DNA from: an uncultured Clostridia bacterium
Lineage (GTDB): Bacteria; Bacillota; Clostridia; Oscillospirales; Ruminococcaceae
Length of the DNA stretch: 64,000 nucleotides
Reading direction: 5' to 3'
NCBI GenBank assembly: GCA_944382845.1
Contig: CALWNN010000015.1
Span: 1 to 64,000, forward strand
Shown in pieces: positions 18,535 through 26,184 of the stretch; the first letter of the stretch is position 1; each line of letters begins with the position of its first letter. Both the position numbers and the translations under genes were made by a program. A model generated the notes under the pieces. It was not told the origin of the DNA and made no database searches. It saw nothing but the letters and a program-made list of their open reading frames with translations.

Positions 18535-18670
18535 GTCGCCGATGTCACCCTGCCGAGCATTCGGCAGGGTGACATTCAGTTTTTCAGTGGGGGTCTTAAT
18601 CCTCCACTGAAAAACTGAGGAGCAAAGCTCCTCGGCGACGGTTGTAATCACGATTTGCTCCGATTTAAAT
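18526..18670 (+). repeat. Modular intergenic repeat, copy E
   Basis: This 145-bp copy begins TATAACTAAGTCGCCGAT; its CTAAG in place of CCAAG provides the TAA stop of the transglutaminase gene. It contains a perfect 13-bp hairpin, GTCACCCTGCCGA with TCGGCAGGGTGAC (18544-18573). A second, long hairpin pairs CAGTTTTTCAGTGGGGG (18577-18593) with CCTCCACTGAAAAACTG (18601-18617). GGAGCAAAGCTCC follows, and the right end is TTTGCTCCGATTTAAAT. The CTGCAGCTTGCTGCAG and 19-bp tandem modules of A to C are missing. Confidence 0.88.
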
Positions 18671-18719
18671 AATTTTAAACCGTCAACATGATTTAAGTGA
18701 AAACAAATTATTAAAAGCC

Positions 18720-18748
18720 TTGTATTTTTATCCGATTAATGTTATACT
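18720..18748 (+). promoter_or_regulatory. Predicted sigma-A promoter of yajC
   Basis: TTGTAT and TATACT are spaced by 17 bp, 47 nt before the yajC start codon and downstream of repeat copy E. Confidence 0.6.
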
Positions 18749-18795
18749 TATAGAGTAATTAAAATTCTATCAAAACAAAAAAGGATGGTTTTCAA

Positions 18796-19122
18796 ATGTA
18801 TAATTATGTAAATGCTTTGTCAAATTCGGGAACAGATTCAGCTTCGCTTTTAGGTGCGTTTCTTCCTCTTATTCTTGTTATCGTCGTTTTCTATTTTCTT
18901 CTTATTAGACCTCAGAAAAAGAAGGATAAAAAAGACGCTGAAATGAGAAAGAATCTTCAGGTGGGAGATGAGGTAGTTACTGTAGGCGGTGTTGTGGGTA
19001 TCGTGTTTCAGGTAAAGGAAGATACCGTTGTTGTTGAAACAGGCGGCGACCGCTCAAAAATAAGAGTTAAAAAGTGGGCTATTGCTCAGAACCTTACTGT
19101 TCACGAGGATGATAGCAAGTAA
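18796..19122 (+). CDS. yajC: Preprotein translocase subunit YajC
   Basis: A 108-residue protein with one N-terminal membrane segment (about residues 20-40) followed by the YajC signature FLLIRPQKKKDKK and the domain block VGDEVVTVGGVVGIV. YajC is the small auxiliary subunit of the SecDF complex at the translocon. The start ATG follows AAGGATGG. In Clostridia yajC often sits just before the TIGR04086 membrane protein and the SCIFF genes, as here. Confidence 0.96.
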   Translation: MYNYVNALSNSGTDSASLLGAFLPLILVIVVFYFLLIRPQKKKDKKDAEMRKNLQVGDEVVTVGGVVGIVFQVKEDTVVVETGGDRSKIRVKKWAIAQNLTVHEDDSK

Positions 19123-19185
19123 TAATTTGAAATTTTCCCGAATAAGATAGAATAACTTTATTATTCTATCTTAGGAGGGATTTTT

Positions 19186-19590
19186 GTGCCTAAAAAGCCA
19201 CAGCGACTTAATATAAAAGAAACAAGGATATACTGCGCCGTAATTTCCGCTCTTACGGGATTTCTTGTAATTATGGGCTGCCTTTTTGTCTTTTCGGCTC
19301 TTCTTGCAAAGGTTGACGCTCCACCTGTGCTTGTTGCGGTCATGTCTACTCTTTCCCTTTGCGCAGGGGCATATGCAGGAGGATTTACAAGTGCAAAAAA
19401 ACGCCGTAAAAACGGTATGCTTGTGGGAATCATAACCGGAGCGGTAATGTTCGCAACGATTTTTCTGGTAAGTATAATCTGCGCTAAAACTGCAATCAAT
19501 CTTACTGCTGCTTCAAAACTTATCCTCACACTAATTTTTGGCGCCGTTGGCGGAATTGTAGGTGTTAATTCAAGGCACAGAAAATATTAA
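19186..19590 (+). CDS. TIGR04086 family membrane protein
   Basis: A 134-residue protein with about four hydrophobic segments (near residues 16-40, 45-65, 80-105, 110-128) and basic connecting loops such as SAKKRRKNGM. It begins at GTG after a strong AGGAGGGA. The family is defined largely by its position between yajC and the SCIFF peptide gene in Clostridia; its function is unknown. Export or immunity for the peptide has no direct support in the sequence. Confidence 0.82.
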   Translation: MPKKPQRLNIKETRIYCAVISALTGFLVIMGCLFVFSALLAKVDAPPVLVAVMSTLSLCAGAYAGGFTSAKKRRKNGMLVGIITGAVMFATIFLVSIICAKTAINLTAASKLILTLIFGAVGGIVGVNSRHRKY

Positions 19591-19631
19591 ACATTAAGTA
19601 ATTTTGTGTTCATAGATTCAGGGCGTATATG

Positions 19632-19640
19632 TGCTATAAT
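19632..19640 (+). promoter_or_regulatory. Predicted extended -10 promoter of scfA
   Basis: TGCTATAAT is an extended -10 element, 33 nt before the scfA start. No good -35 hexamer lies at the usual spacing. Confidence 0.5.
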
Positions 19641-19673
19641 TTTATAAAGTAAATAATTTTCGGAGGCATGAAT

Positions 19674-19817
19674 ATGAAACATATTAAGACAATCAATAAG
19701 GCAAATCTTAAAAAAACTGCTGAAAAGGGCGGCTGTGGAAAGTGTCAGGCTTCTTGCCAGTCAGCTTGCAAGACTTCCTGCACAGTTGCAAATCAGAAGT
19801 GCGAAAAAGATGCATAA
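19674..19817 (+). CDS. scfA: SCIFF peptide precursor (six cysteines in forty-five)
   Basis: A 47-residue peptide with six Cys at positions 21, 24, 28, 32, 36 and 43 (GGCGKCQASCQSACKTSC, then NQKCEKDA), preceded by a lysine-rich leader MKHIKTINKANLKK. SCIFF peptides are the near-universal clostridial precursors of ranthipeptides, in which a radical SAM enzyme forms thioether bonds from Cys to other residues. The start at 19674 is 7 nt from CGGAGG; an in-frame ATG at 19668 is too close to it. The maturase gene scfB follows, separated by a hairpin with a T-tract. Confidence 0.96.
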   Translation: MKHIKTINKANLKKTAEKGGCGKCQASCQSACKTSCTVANQKCEKDA

Positions 19818-19835
19818 TTAAATTTTTAATATGTT

Positions 19836-19866
19836 AAAGGGACTTAAATGTCCCTTTAATTTTTTG
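19836..19866 (+). terminator. Attenuator/terminator between scfA and scfB
   Basis: AAAGGGAC and GTCCCTTT form an 8-bp stem with loop TTAAAT, followed by AATTTTTTG. It lies 18 nt after the scfA stop and before the ribosome site of scfB, so partial termination would give much more precursor than maturase message. Confidence 0.8.
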
Positions 19867-19890
19867 TTTTTAAAGAGGGGACGAGTTATA

Positions 19891-21261
19891 ATGATACATA
19901 AGTTCAAACTTTCGGGATTCAATATCCTTCTTGATGTAAACAGCGGTGGAGTGCATATCATCGACGATCTTACATACGATCTTCTGGATAATGTTGAACC
20001 TCCATTTGAAAAGGATTGCCCACAAGAGGTCGTAAATAAGCTTTCAAAGCTTTATGATCCTAACGATATAAAGGAATGCTATGACGAGATAGTCGAGCTT
20101 TATAACGAAAAAATTCTTTTCAGTGAGGACGACTATGAAAAGTTTGCAAAGTATTCAGTTCCAAGTCCTGTTAAAGCTATGTGCCTGCATATTGCTCACG
20201 ACTGCAACCTCAGATGTAAGTACTGTTTCGCTTCAACGGGTGATTTTGGCGTTGGGAGAAAATTAATGACCTATGAAACAGGAAAAAAAGCAATTGATTT
20301 TCTTATTGAAAAATCTGCTGACAGACAAAATCTTGAGCTTGACTTTTTCGGCGGAGAACCGCTTATGAACTGGGAAGTGGTAAAGCAGATCGTTCTTTAT
20401 GCCCGTAAAAGAGAAAAGGAATGCGGAAAGAAATTTCGTTTTACAGTTACAACAAACGGACTTCTCCTTGATGACGAAAAGATCGATTTTATCAATAAGG
20501 AAATGTCAAACGTTGTTCTTTCAATTGACGGACGTAAGGAAGTAAACGACCGTATGAGAGTGAGAGTTGACGGAAGCGGAAGCTATGACAAAATAACTGA
20601 AAATTTCAGAAGACTTGTTGAAAAACGAGGAGATAAGGAATACTATGTGAGAGGAACTTATACTAAGTATAACCTCGACTTTTCTGAGGATGTCATGCAC
20701 CTTTATGAGCTTGGCTTTGATCAGATCTCTGTTGAACCTGTTATGGCTGACCCGAAAGAGCCTTATGCTATTACCGAGAGTGATCTTCCGAGAATCTTCA
20801 GAGAATATGAAATTCTTGCCGATAAACTTCAGAAGGTTTACGAGGAGGGTAAGTTCGTAAATTTCTTCCATTTCATGATTGATCTTGATCAGGGCCCGTG
20901 TGCTATCAAGCGGCTCAGAGGCTGCGGCTGTGGAAACGAGTATGTAGCTATAACTCCCGATGGAGATATTTATCCATGCCATCAGTTTGTAGGAATTGAG
21001 AAATTTAAAATGGGAAACCTTGATAATGGTACATTTGATTTGGACATGAAAGCCTACTTTGCGGCTTCTCATATTTATTCAAAGCCTGAATGTAAAAAGT
21101 GCTGGGCAAAATTTTATTGCAGCGGAGGTTGTAACGCAAACAATTTTCTATATGAGGGCGATATTCATAACGCTCATAAGCTTTCCTGCGAGATACAGAA
21201 AAAACGACTTGAATGCTCAATAATGCTCAAAGCTTTGAGACTTGCTGATAAAGCGGAATAG
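19891..21261 (+). CDS. scfB: SCIFF radical SAM maturase (thioether-forming, SPASM)
   Basis: A 456-residue radical SAM peptide maturase. It starts with a peptide-binding (RRE-like) region, then CNLRCKYC (about residues 106-113), which binds the catalytic iron-sulfur cluster, the glycine-rich FFGGEPLMNW, and a C-terminal SPASM region with CGCGNEYVAITPDGDIYPC and CKKCWAKFYCSGGC for auxiliary clusters. It installs thioether links in the SCIFF peptide encoded just upstream. The start at 19891 is chosen from GAGGGG upstream and from agreement with the family; the longer frame from 19831 lies inside the attenuator hairpin and is rejected. Confidence 0.95.
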   Translation: MIHKFKLSGFNILLDVNSGGVHIIDDLTYDLLDNVEPPFEKDCPQEVVNKLSKLYDPNDIKECYDEIVELYNEKILFSEDDYEKFAKYSVPSPVKAMCLHIAHDCNLRCKYCFASTGDFGVGRKLMTYETGKKAIDFLIEKSADRQNLELDFFGGEPLMNWEVVKQIVLYARKREKECGKKFRFTVTTNGLLLDDEKIDFINKEMSNVVLSIDGRKEVNDRMRVRVDGSGSYDKITENFRRLVEKRGDKEYYVRGTYTKYNLDFSEDVMHLYELGFDQISVEPVMADPKEPYAITESDLPRIFREYEILADKLQKVYEEGKFVNFFHFMIDLDQGPCAIKRLRGCGCGNEYVAITPDGDIYPCHQFVGIEKFKMGNLDNGTFDLDMKAYFAASHIYSKPECKKCWAKFYCSGGCNANNFLYEGDIHNAHKLSCEIQKKRLECSIMLKALRLADKAE

Positions 21262-21270
21262 ATATCAAAA

Positions 21271-21306
21271 AAAGGACATCTGATTATTCTCAGATGCCCT
21301 TTTTTA
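21271..21306. terminator. Bidirectional terminator between scfB and the CapA-like gene
   Basis: AAAGGACATCTGA and TCAGATGCCCTTT form a 13-bp stem with one mismatch. It is flanked by T-runs on the plus strand and by a run of A that becomes T on the minus strand, serving both convergent genes. Confidence 0.85.
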
Positions 21307-21318
21307 ATCCGATAATAT

Positions 21319-22539
21319 CTATTCAATTAATAAAAATTCTTCTGGGATTTCTGAAAGTACATAGTCAATAGTATCAATTCCAAAGTTTTCGCAGCCGTGA
21401 CTTTCGGCAAGGTCATCACTGTATTCGGCATAAGGGATTATACGGATATTTGAATAATTCTCTTCGTATTGCGTTATAATTGGAATTACTTTAGGATTGA
21501 TTATTTCAATCTTTCCGGTTTCCGAATCTTTTTCAACGGTAAGACTTCCTATCCCTCCTACCATTGCAAGATTGTTTGACATTGCAGAAACAAAATTCCC
21601 CAGGCAATAATATACGAAAGCCTTCGTTCCATCTGACCTTTCTACCCAATTGCATTCCTGTAGGGTGTGGGGCTGAGTTCCTATTATAATGTCAGCTCCC
21701 CAGTCGGCAAATTTCTGAGAAAGGTCGTATTGGCTTTGTGTGACTTCGTTTGAAACTTCAATTCCAAAATGTGGAGAAACAATTACAACATCAGCAAGCT
21801 GGTCGGCTTTTTTTATTTGCTCCTCAATAAGATCAAGTTCATTAAGATAAACAAGCTCAGTTCCAAGATCTCCATTATGAGGAATACCATTTGTATGCTC
21901 CATGTAACCAAAAAATGCAAAGGTTATTCCGTTTACTTCCTTTATTCTGATGTTGTCCATATCTGATTTATCCCTGTAAGCTCCGTATCTTACAACTTCA
22001 GGGTGATTTTTGTCCCAGTAATCAAGAGTAGCAATAAGACCTTTTTCGCCCTTGTCAAGAATGTGATTGTTTGACATTGAGATAACATTGAATCCGATAT
22101 TAACCATGTAATCGCCAAGCGCTCCCGGAGAACAGAATGAAGGATATGTTGACGGTTCATACTCATCAGTAACAATAGTTTCCTGATTTAATATTGCAAT
22201 GTCAGCAGGAGAAATATATTTTTCAACTTTTTCATAAACAGGGGAGAAATCATAACTTCCGTCAGATGTACGATTTTTTGCCTGTAGGTAAATCGAATCA
22301 TGAATAAGATTATCGCCGACGCATATAAGGTTAACGCTGTTTTTTTGCTCTTGATTTTCAATATCATCGTTATCGTTTTCCGCAGGGACATCCTCATTAC
22401 TGTGGTTGTCTTGCGAATCCGAAGATATAGTCGCAAGAGTAACTTTTCCCACATCTATTTTATCAATAGTCTGAGAGCATCCTGACGAGAAAAGCAATGT
22501 AAAAGCAGAAATAATGCTTAATAATTTGAATCTGGTCAT
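21319..22539 (-). CDS. CapA-family lipoprotein (PGA_cap metallophosphoesterase-like)
   Basis: This 406-residue protein begins with a lipoprotein signal: a basic start, a hydrophobic stretch, and lipobox FSSGC with Cys near residue 21. An acidic Asn/Asp/Glu-rich linker spans about residues 40-70. The CapA/PgsA domain follows, with CVGDNLIHDS, LNQETIV, NNHILDKGEKG, and GTQPHTLQ. CapA proteins resemble calcineurin-like phosphoesterases and take part in poly-gamma-glutamate capsule synthesis in Bacillus. No other capsule genes are present here, so the family name should not be read as proof of a capsule. It is convergent with scfB. Confidence 0.9.
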   Translation of the reverse strand: MTRFKLLSIISAFTLLFSSGCSQTIDKIDVGKVTLATISSDSQDNHSNEDVPAENDNDDIENQEQKNSVNLICVGDNLIHDSIYLQAKNRTSDGSYDFSPVYEKVEKYISPADIAILNQETIVTDEYEPSTYPSFCSPGALGDYMVNIGFNVISMSNNHILDKGEKGLIATLDYWDKNHPEVVRYGAYRDKSDMDNIRIKEVNGITFAFFGYMEHTNGIPHNGDLGTELVYLNELDLIEEQIKKADQLADVVIVSPHFGIEVSNEVTQSQYDLSQKFADWGADIIIGTQPHTLQECNWVERSDGTKAFVYYCLGNFVSAMSNNLAMVGGIGSLTVEKDSETGKIEIINPKVIPIITQYEENYSNIRIIPYAEYSDDLAESHGCENFGIDTIDYVLSEIPEEFLLIE

Positions 22540-22644
22540 AATATCACATCCGTTTAAAATATTAAGTGCATTATATCATGCTGTAACAAAAAAAGCAATA
22601 GAATTTCTGATTTGTATTTATTTGTTACTGTATTTTAATAAAAC

Positions 22645-22669
22645 ATAAAGCCCGAATTTTCATCGGGCT
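22645..22669 (-). terminator. Terminator after dapB
   Basis: AGCCCGA and TCGGGCT form a 7-bp stem, followed on the minus strand by TTATGTTTT, just after the dapB stop. The broken T-tract makes the call moderate. Confidence 0.6.
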
Positions 22670-22683
22670 AAAATATATTATGA

Positions 22684-23433
22684 TTAAATAAGTTCTTTCA
22701 TGTCATAAAGTCCTGCAGGTTTTCCGCAAATGAAAAGCGCAGCATTTACAGATCCAACAGCAAACACTTGTTTTGAATGAGCTTCATGTTTGAGAGAAAT
22801 AACTTCGTCTCTTCCGGCAAAAATTATTTCATGCTCGCCGACGATTGTTCCTCCTCTAATGGAGTGTATACCAATTTCGTTTTTTGAGCGCTTTTGACGA
22901 ACAGAATGTCTGTCGTAGACATAATTATAAATGTTGCCGGACTCTTCGTTTATGGCATTTGCAAGCATGATAGCCGTTCCGCTTGGAGCGTCAATCTTTA
23001 AGTTGTGATGCTTTTCAACTATCTCAATATCAAATTGACCGCCTAAAACCTGAACAGCTTTCTTAGCAAGCTCGGCCAGAAGGTTTATTCCAAGGGACAT
23101 ATTGAAAGTAAAAAATACAGGTATTTGTTCAGAAGCCTTTTTAATTTTTCCGATCTGCTCATCAGTATAGCCTGTGGTTGCAATAACAACAGGAACTCCT
23201 TTGGTGAGACAATATTCAAGCATATCATCAAGACAGGAAGGGTGTGAAAAGTCAATTAAAACATCCGGCTCTTTTTCAATCTGGGAAAATTTCTTGTAAA
23301 CAGGGAAGGAGTCATATTGCTCACCGGATATGTCAATCCCGCATAAAACTTCACAATCCTCACGTCCTGATATTATGTCGTTTATAACTCTGCCCATTTT
23401 TCCGCAGCAGCCGCAAATTGCAATTTCAGTCAT
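22684..23433 (-). CDS. dapB: 4-Hydroxy-tetrahydrodipicolinate reductase
   Basis: A 249-residue DapB, the third enzyme in this lysine/diaminopimelate operon. It shows the nucleotide-binding start IAICGCCGKMGRVI, the domain link FSHPSC, the catalytic EKHHNLKIDAPSGTA, and the C-terminal GLYDMKEL. The ATG at 23433 is preceded by AAAGGAC and matches the usual N-terminus; the longer frame from 23463 is not favoured. It lies 34 nt after dapA and shares the lysine riboswitch upstream of asd. Confidence 0.97.
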   Translation of the reverse strand: MTEIAICGCCGKMGRVINDIISGREDCEVLCGIDISGEQYDSFPVYKKFSQIEKEPDVLIDFSHPSCLDDMLEYCLTKGVPVVIATTGYTDEQIGKIKKASEQIPVFFTFNMSLGINLLAELAKKAVQVLGGQFDIEIVEKHHNLKIDAPSGTAIMLANAINEESGNIYNYVYDRHSVRQKRSKNEIGIHSIRGGTIVGEHEIIFAGRDEVISLKHEAHSKQVFAVGSVNAALFICGKPAGLYDMKELI

Positions 23434-23467
23434 TTTTATTGTCCTTTCTGAATTATGAATCAATAAT

Positions 23468-24358
23468 CTATTTTACAAGTCCAAGCTTTACCATAGACTC
23501 CCTCAGAGAAGAAGCAGCGCTTTCACTCATATCGACAAGGGGGAGTCTGCATTTTCCCACTTCAAAACCCATAAAGTTTAGAGCCTGCTTAACAGGGATA
23601 GGATTTACATCAGAGAACAGCTTGTTTGTAAAGTCAAGAAGTGAAAGAGCTTTTGCTCTTGCCTCATCGTATTTGTTTTCAAGACAAAGTGAACAGATTT
23701 CATGAGTTTCAAAGGGCATACAGTTTGAAAGCACTGAAATAACGCCTTTTCCACCAAGAGCCATAATAGGAACAATCTGATCGTCGTTTCCGCTATATAT
23801 GTCTATTTTATCGCCGCATACAGCCGCAATTTTAGCAATGCTTGAAATATTGCCGCTTGCTTCCTTTACAGCGCATATATTCTTATGTTCTGCAAGCTTT
23901 GCAATTGTATCAACAGAAATATTAACGCCTGTTCTTGATGGAACATTGTAAAGAATAATAGGGATATTGACAGCATCGGCTATTTGTGTGAAATGTCTTA
24001 TTAATCCTTCCTGAGAAGTTTTATTGTAATAAGGAGTAACAAGCAAAAGTGCATCAGCGCCTATCTTTTCAGCTTCCTTGGAAAGTTCAACAGCGTACTT
24101 TGTATCATTGCTTCCTGTTCCTGCAATAACGGGAACTCTCTTATTTGCTTTTTCAACAGCATATCTTATACATTCAACGTGCTCTTCGTCGGTCATAGTT
24201 GCACTTTCACCAGTCGTGCCGCATATAACTATGGCGTCGGTACCATTATCAATGTTAAAATCAATAAGTTCTCCCAGCTTTTCGTAATTAATCGAGCCGT
24301 CGGGGAACATTGGAGTAACAATTGCAACCCCAGCACCGGTAAAAATAGTGTTTTTCAT
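23468..24358 (-). CDS. dapA: 4-Hydroxy-tetrahydrodipicolinate synthase
   Basis: A 296-residue DapA that condenses pyruvate with aspartate semialdehyde. It shows GTTGESATM (substrate-binding Thr pair), YYNKTSQEG, YNVPSRTG with the Tyr of the catalytic triad, and AVKEASGN with the Schiff-base Lys. The start follows GGAAGT. It is the middle gene of asd-dapA-dapB; 35 nt separate it from asd. The product supplies both lysine and the meso-diaminopimelate or dipicolinate needed for wall and spores. Confidence 0.98.
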   Translation of the reverse strand: MKNTIFTGAGVAIVTPMFPDGSINYEKLGELIDFNIDNGTDAIVICGTTGESATMTDEEHVECIRYAVEKANKRVPVIAGTGSNDTKYAVELSKEAEKIGADALLLVTPYYNKTSQEGLIRHFTQIADAVNIPIILYNVPSRTGVNISVDTIAKLAEHKNICAVKEASGNISSIAKIAAVCGDKIDIYSGNDDQIVPIMALGGKGVISVLSNCMPFETHEICSLCLENKYDEARAKALSLLDFTNKLFSDVNPIPVKQALNFMGFEVGKCRLPLVDMSESAASSLRESMVKLGLVK

Positions 24359-24393
24359 GATATAAGACTTCCTTTCAATAAGTAATTAGTCTA

Positions 24394-25473
24394 TCAGTCA
24401 AAATAACCCTTTGCCGCAAGAAGCTCTGCAAGAAGAACAGCTCCTCCTGCCGCACCTCTTAATGTGTTGTGTGAAAGACAAACAAACTTGTAATCGTACT
24501 GAGTGTCTTCTCTTAAACGTCCGATTGAAACAGCCATTCCGCCTTCAAGCATTCTGTCAAGCTTGCTTTGCGGTCTGTTTTCCTCTTCAAAGTAATTAAG
24601 GAACTGCTTTGGGGCAGAGGGAAGTTCAAGCTCCTGAGGAACACCCGCAAAGTCCTTCCAGTCCTTAAGAATCTGTTCCTTTGTTGGCTTGTTGTCAAAG
24701 CTTACAAATACAGCTGCTGTGTGACCGTCGGAAACAGGAACTCTCAGACACTGTGTTGTAATCATGGGCTTATCGGTGTTGACAATTTTCTCTCCCTCAA
24801 TATGTCCCCATACTTTAAGAGGCTCCTTCTCGGATTTTTCTTCCTCTCCGCCTATAAAGGGAATAAGATTATCAATCATTTCAGGCCATGTTTCAAAAGT
24901 TTTTCCTGCACCTGAGATTGCCTGATATGTACAGGCGAGAACCTTGCTTATTCCGTACTTCATAAGTGGGTGGAGTGCAGGAACATAGCTCTGAATTGAG
25001 CAGTTGGATTTAACAGCAATAAATCCTTTCTTTGTTCCAAGGCGCTTTCTCTGTGCGGAAATGATTTCGATATGTTCAGGATTGACTTCAGGGATTACCA
25101 TCGGCACATCGTCGGTATGTCTGTGAGCGGAGTTGTTTGAAACAACAGGGCACTCAGCCTTAGCATAAGCTTCTTCAAGAGCCTTTATCTCGTCTTTTTT
25201 CATGTCAACTGCACAGAAAACAAAGTCAGCAATCTTGGCAATTTTTTCAATATCTGCTGTTGCGTCATACATTACCATGCTTTTCATTGATTCAGGCATC
25301 GGAGCAACCATTGCCCATCTTGAGCCGACAGCTTCTTCATAGGTTTTTCCTGCACTTCTTGGAGAAGCTGCAAGACAAACCACGTTAAACCATGGATGAT
25401 TTTCAAGAATAGTAGCAAAACGCTGTCCTACCATTCCCGTTGCACCGATAATACCTACATTGTACTTTTTCAT
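24394..25473 (-). CDS. asd: Aspartate-semialdehyde dehydrogenase (archaeal/fungal-type subfamily)
   Basis: A 359-residue Asd. It shows the N-terminal GATGMVGQRFATILENHP, the catalytic Cys in SNCSIQSYVPAL, and an active-site His in the region VSDGHTAAVF. The SNCSIQ form and the length match the TIGR00978 subfamily, known mainly from archaea and fungi, rather than the common bacterial form. It reduces aspartyl phosphate to the semialdehyde used by DapA. The start ATG follows AAAGGAG. It is the first gene after the lysine riboswitch. Confidence 0.95.
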   Translation of the reverse strand: MKKYNVGIIGATGMVGQRFATILENHPWFNVVCLAASPRSAGKTYEEAVGSRWAMVAPMPESMKSMVMYDATADIEKIAKIADFVFCAVDMKKDEIKALEEAYAKAECPVVSNNSAHRHTDDVPMVIPEVNPEHIEIISAQRKRLGTKKGFIAVKSNCSIQSYVPALHPLMKYGISKVLACTYQAISGAGKTFETWPEMIDNLIPFIGGEEEKSEKEPLKVWGHIEGEKIVNTDKPMITTQCLRVPVSDGHTAAVFVSFDNKPTKEQILKDWKDFAGVPQELELPSAPKQFLNYFEEENRPQSKLDRMLEGGMAVSIGRLREDTQYDYKFVCLSHNTLRGAAGGAVLLAELLAAKGYFD

Positions 25474-25540
25474 AATAAATTAAACTCCTTTTTGCGGAAC
25501 ACCGCAGTTATTGAATAAAAATTAAAAATAAAGAATGACA

Positions 25541-25568
25541 ATAAAAATGCCGGCTTTTGAAACCGGTC
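25541..25568 (-). terminator. Riboswitch terminator before asd
   Basis: On the minus strand ACCGGTTT pairs with AGCCGGC around a short loop, followed by ATTTTTATT. It lies between the lysine aptamer and the asd start and is the likely off-state hairpin. Confidence 0.75.
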
Positions 25569-25587
25569 ATCATAGAATATTTAGAGT

Positions 25588-25812
25588 TGACATATCAGTC
25601 AAAAAATATTATAATCAATATTGATATGTCGATAGCACTCCATCATAATCAATGATGACAATCACAGACCTGTTAAGTCTGCAATCAGATACGACCCGCT
25701 TCCCGGAAAGGCCATACCTTCGGCAATCGCACCTTTCACCACATGCAAGCCCGGGCGGCTTAGCTTAATTACATAATGCACACGGTTACTGATTTTGATT
25801 GCGCCTCTATCC
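25588..25812 (-). promoter_or_regulatory. Lysine riboswitch (L-box) of asd-dapA-dapB
   Basis: On the minus strand the leader contains the L-box landmarks in order: GATAGAGGCGC at the 5' side, a GTAACC segment, GGTGAAAGGTGCGATTGCCG followed by AAGG, GGGTCGTATCTG, a region ending TTGTCATC, and GGAGTGCTATC closing the basal helix at about 25631. A GACATATCA/TGATATGTC helix (25588-25630) follows, then the terminator at 25541-25568, so high lysine should stop transcription. The genes controlled are lysine biosynthetic, which fits. The 5' edge touches repeat copy C. Confidence 0.92.
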
Positions 25813-26080
25813 ATATAACCAAGTCGCCGATATCTCCCTGCCTAAACGGAAGGTCTGCTGATTATTCAACAGGTCAGCCTCCTATTGGAGTCGGGGTTCC
25901 ATTAAGTTTTTCAGTGAGGATTAAGACCTACACTGAAAACTGAGGAGCAAAGCTCCCGTCTGCAGCTTGCTGCAGTCAGCGACAGGTTGCTTTTCGTCGC
26001 AACGTGATTAAGCACAACTCTAAAAGAGATGTTTAGCTCTGAAAGAGATGTTATTATCAACGCTTTACTGCGATTTAAAT
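25813..26080 (+). repeat. Modular intergenic repeat, copy C
   Basis: This 268-bp copy lies in the divergent gap between the lysine riboswitch and queA. Its left end ATATAACCAAGTCGCCGAT begins next to the riboswitch 5' edge, and the right end, with CTTTACTGCGATTTAAAT (two changes from the usual TTTGCTCCG), is 104 nt before queA. The interior follows copy B: CTGCTGATTATTCAACAG, CCTCCTATTGGAG, TTTTTCAGTG with CACTGAAAA, GGAGCAAAGCTCC, CTGCAGCTTGCTGCAG, then two 19-bp units (the first one decayed). The promoter of the riboswitch transcript would have to lie within this copy. Confidence 0.88.
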
Positions 26081-26162
26081 TTCATAATTTATTTTATGAT
26101 AACAGACTTTTAGACATATGTCAACCCTTATTTTAAACTTTCAGCTATTTTGAATTTTTTAG

Positions 26163-26168
26163 TATAAT
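26163..26168 (+). promoter_or_regulatory. Predicted -10 element of queA
   Basis: TATAAT lies 16 nt before the chosen queA start, overlapping an upstream ATG at 26167. If it is used, the message would have a leader of only about ten bases, starting at the GGAG ribosome site. No clear -35 was found. Confidence 0.45.
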
Positions 26169-26184
26169 GAACTGGAGTAATTTT

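Noticed and set aside
22188..22485. Small ORFs on both strands within the CapA-like gene
   Set aside because: They are frame shadows of the acidic linker region; the CapA frame has a lipobox and domain motifs throughout.
21319..22539. Capsule (poly-gamma-glutamate) locus
   Set aside because: Only a CapA-family protein is present; capB and capC homologues are absent from the window.
25588..25630. GACATATCA/TGATATGTC inverted repeat as an operator
   Set aside because: It lies in the expression platform of the lysine riboswitch and is better explained as a helix of the switch.
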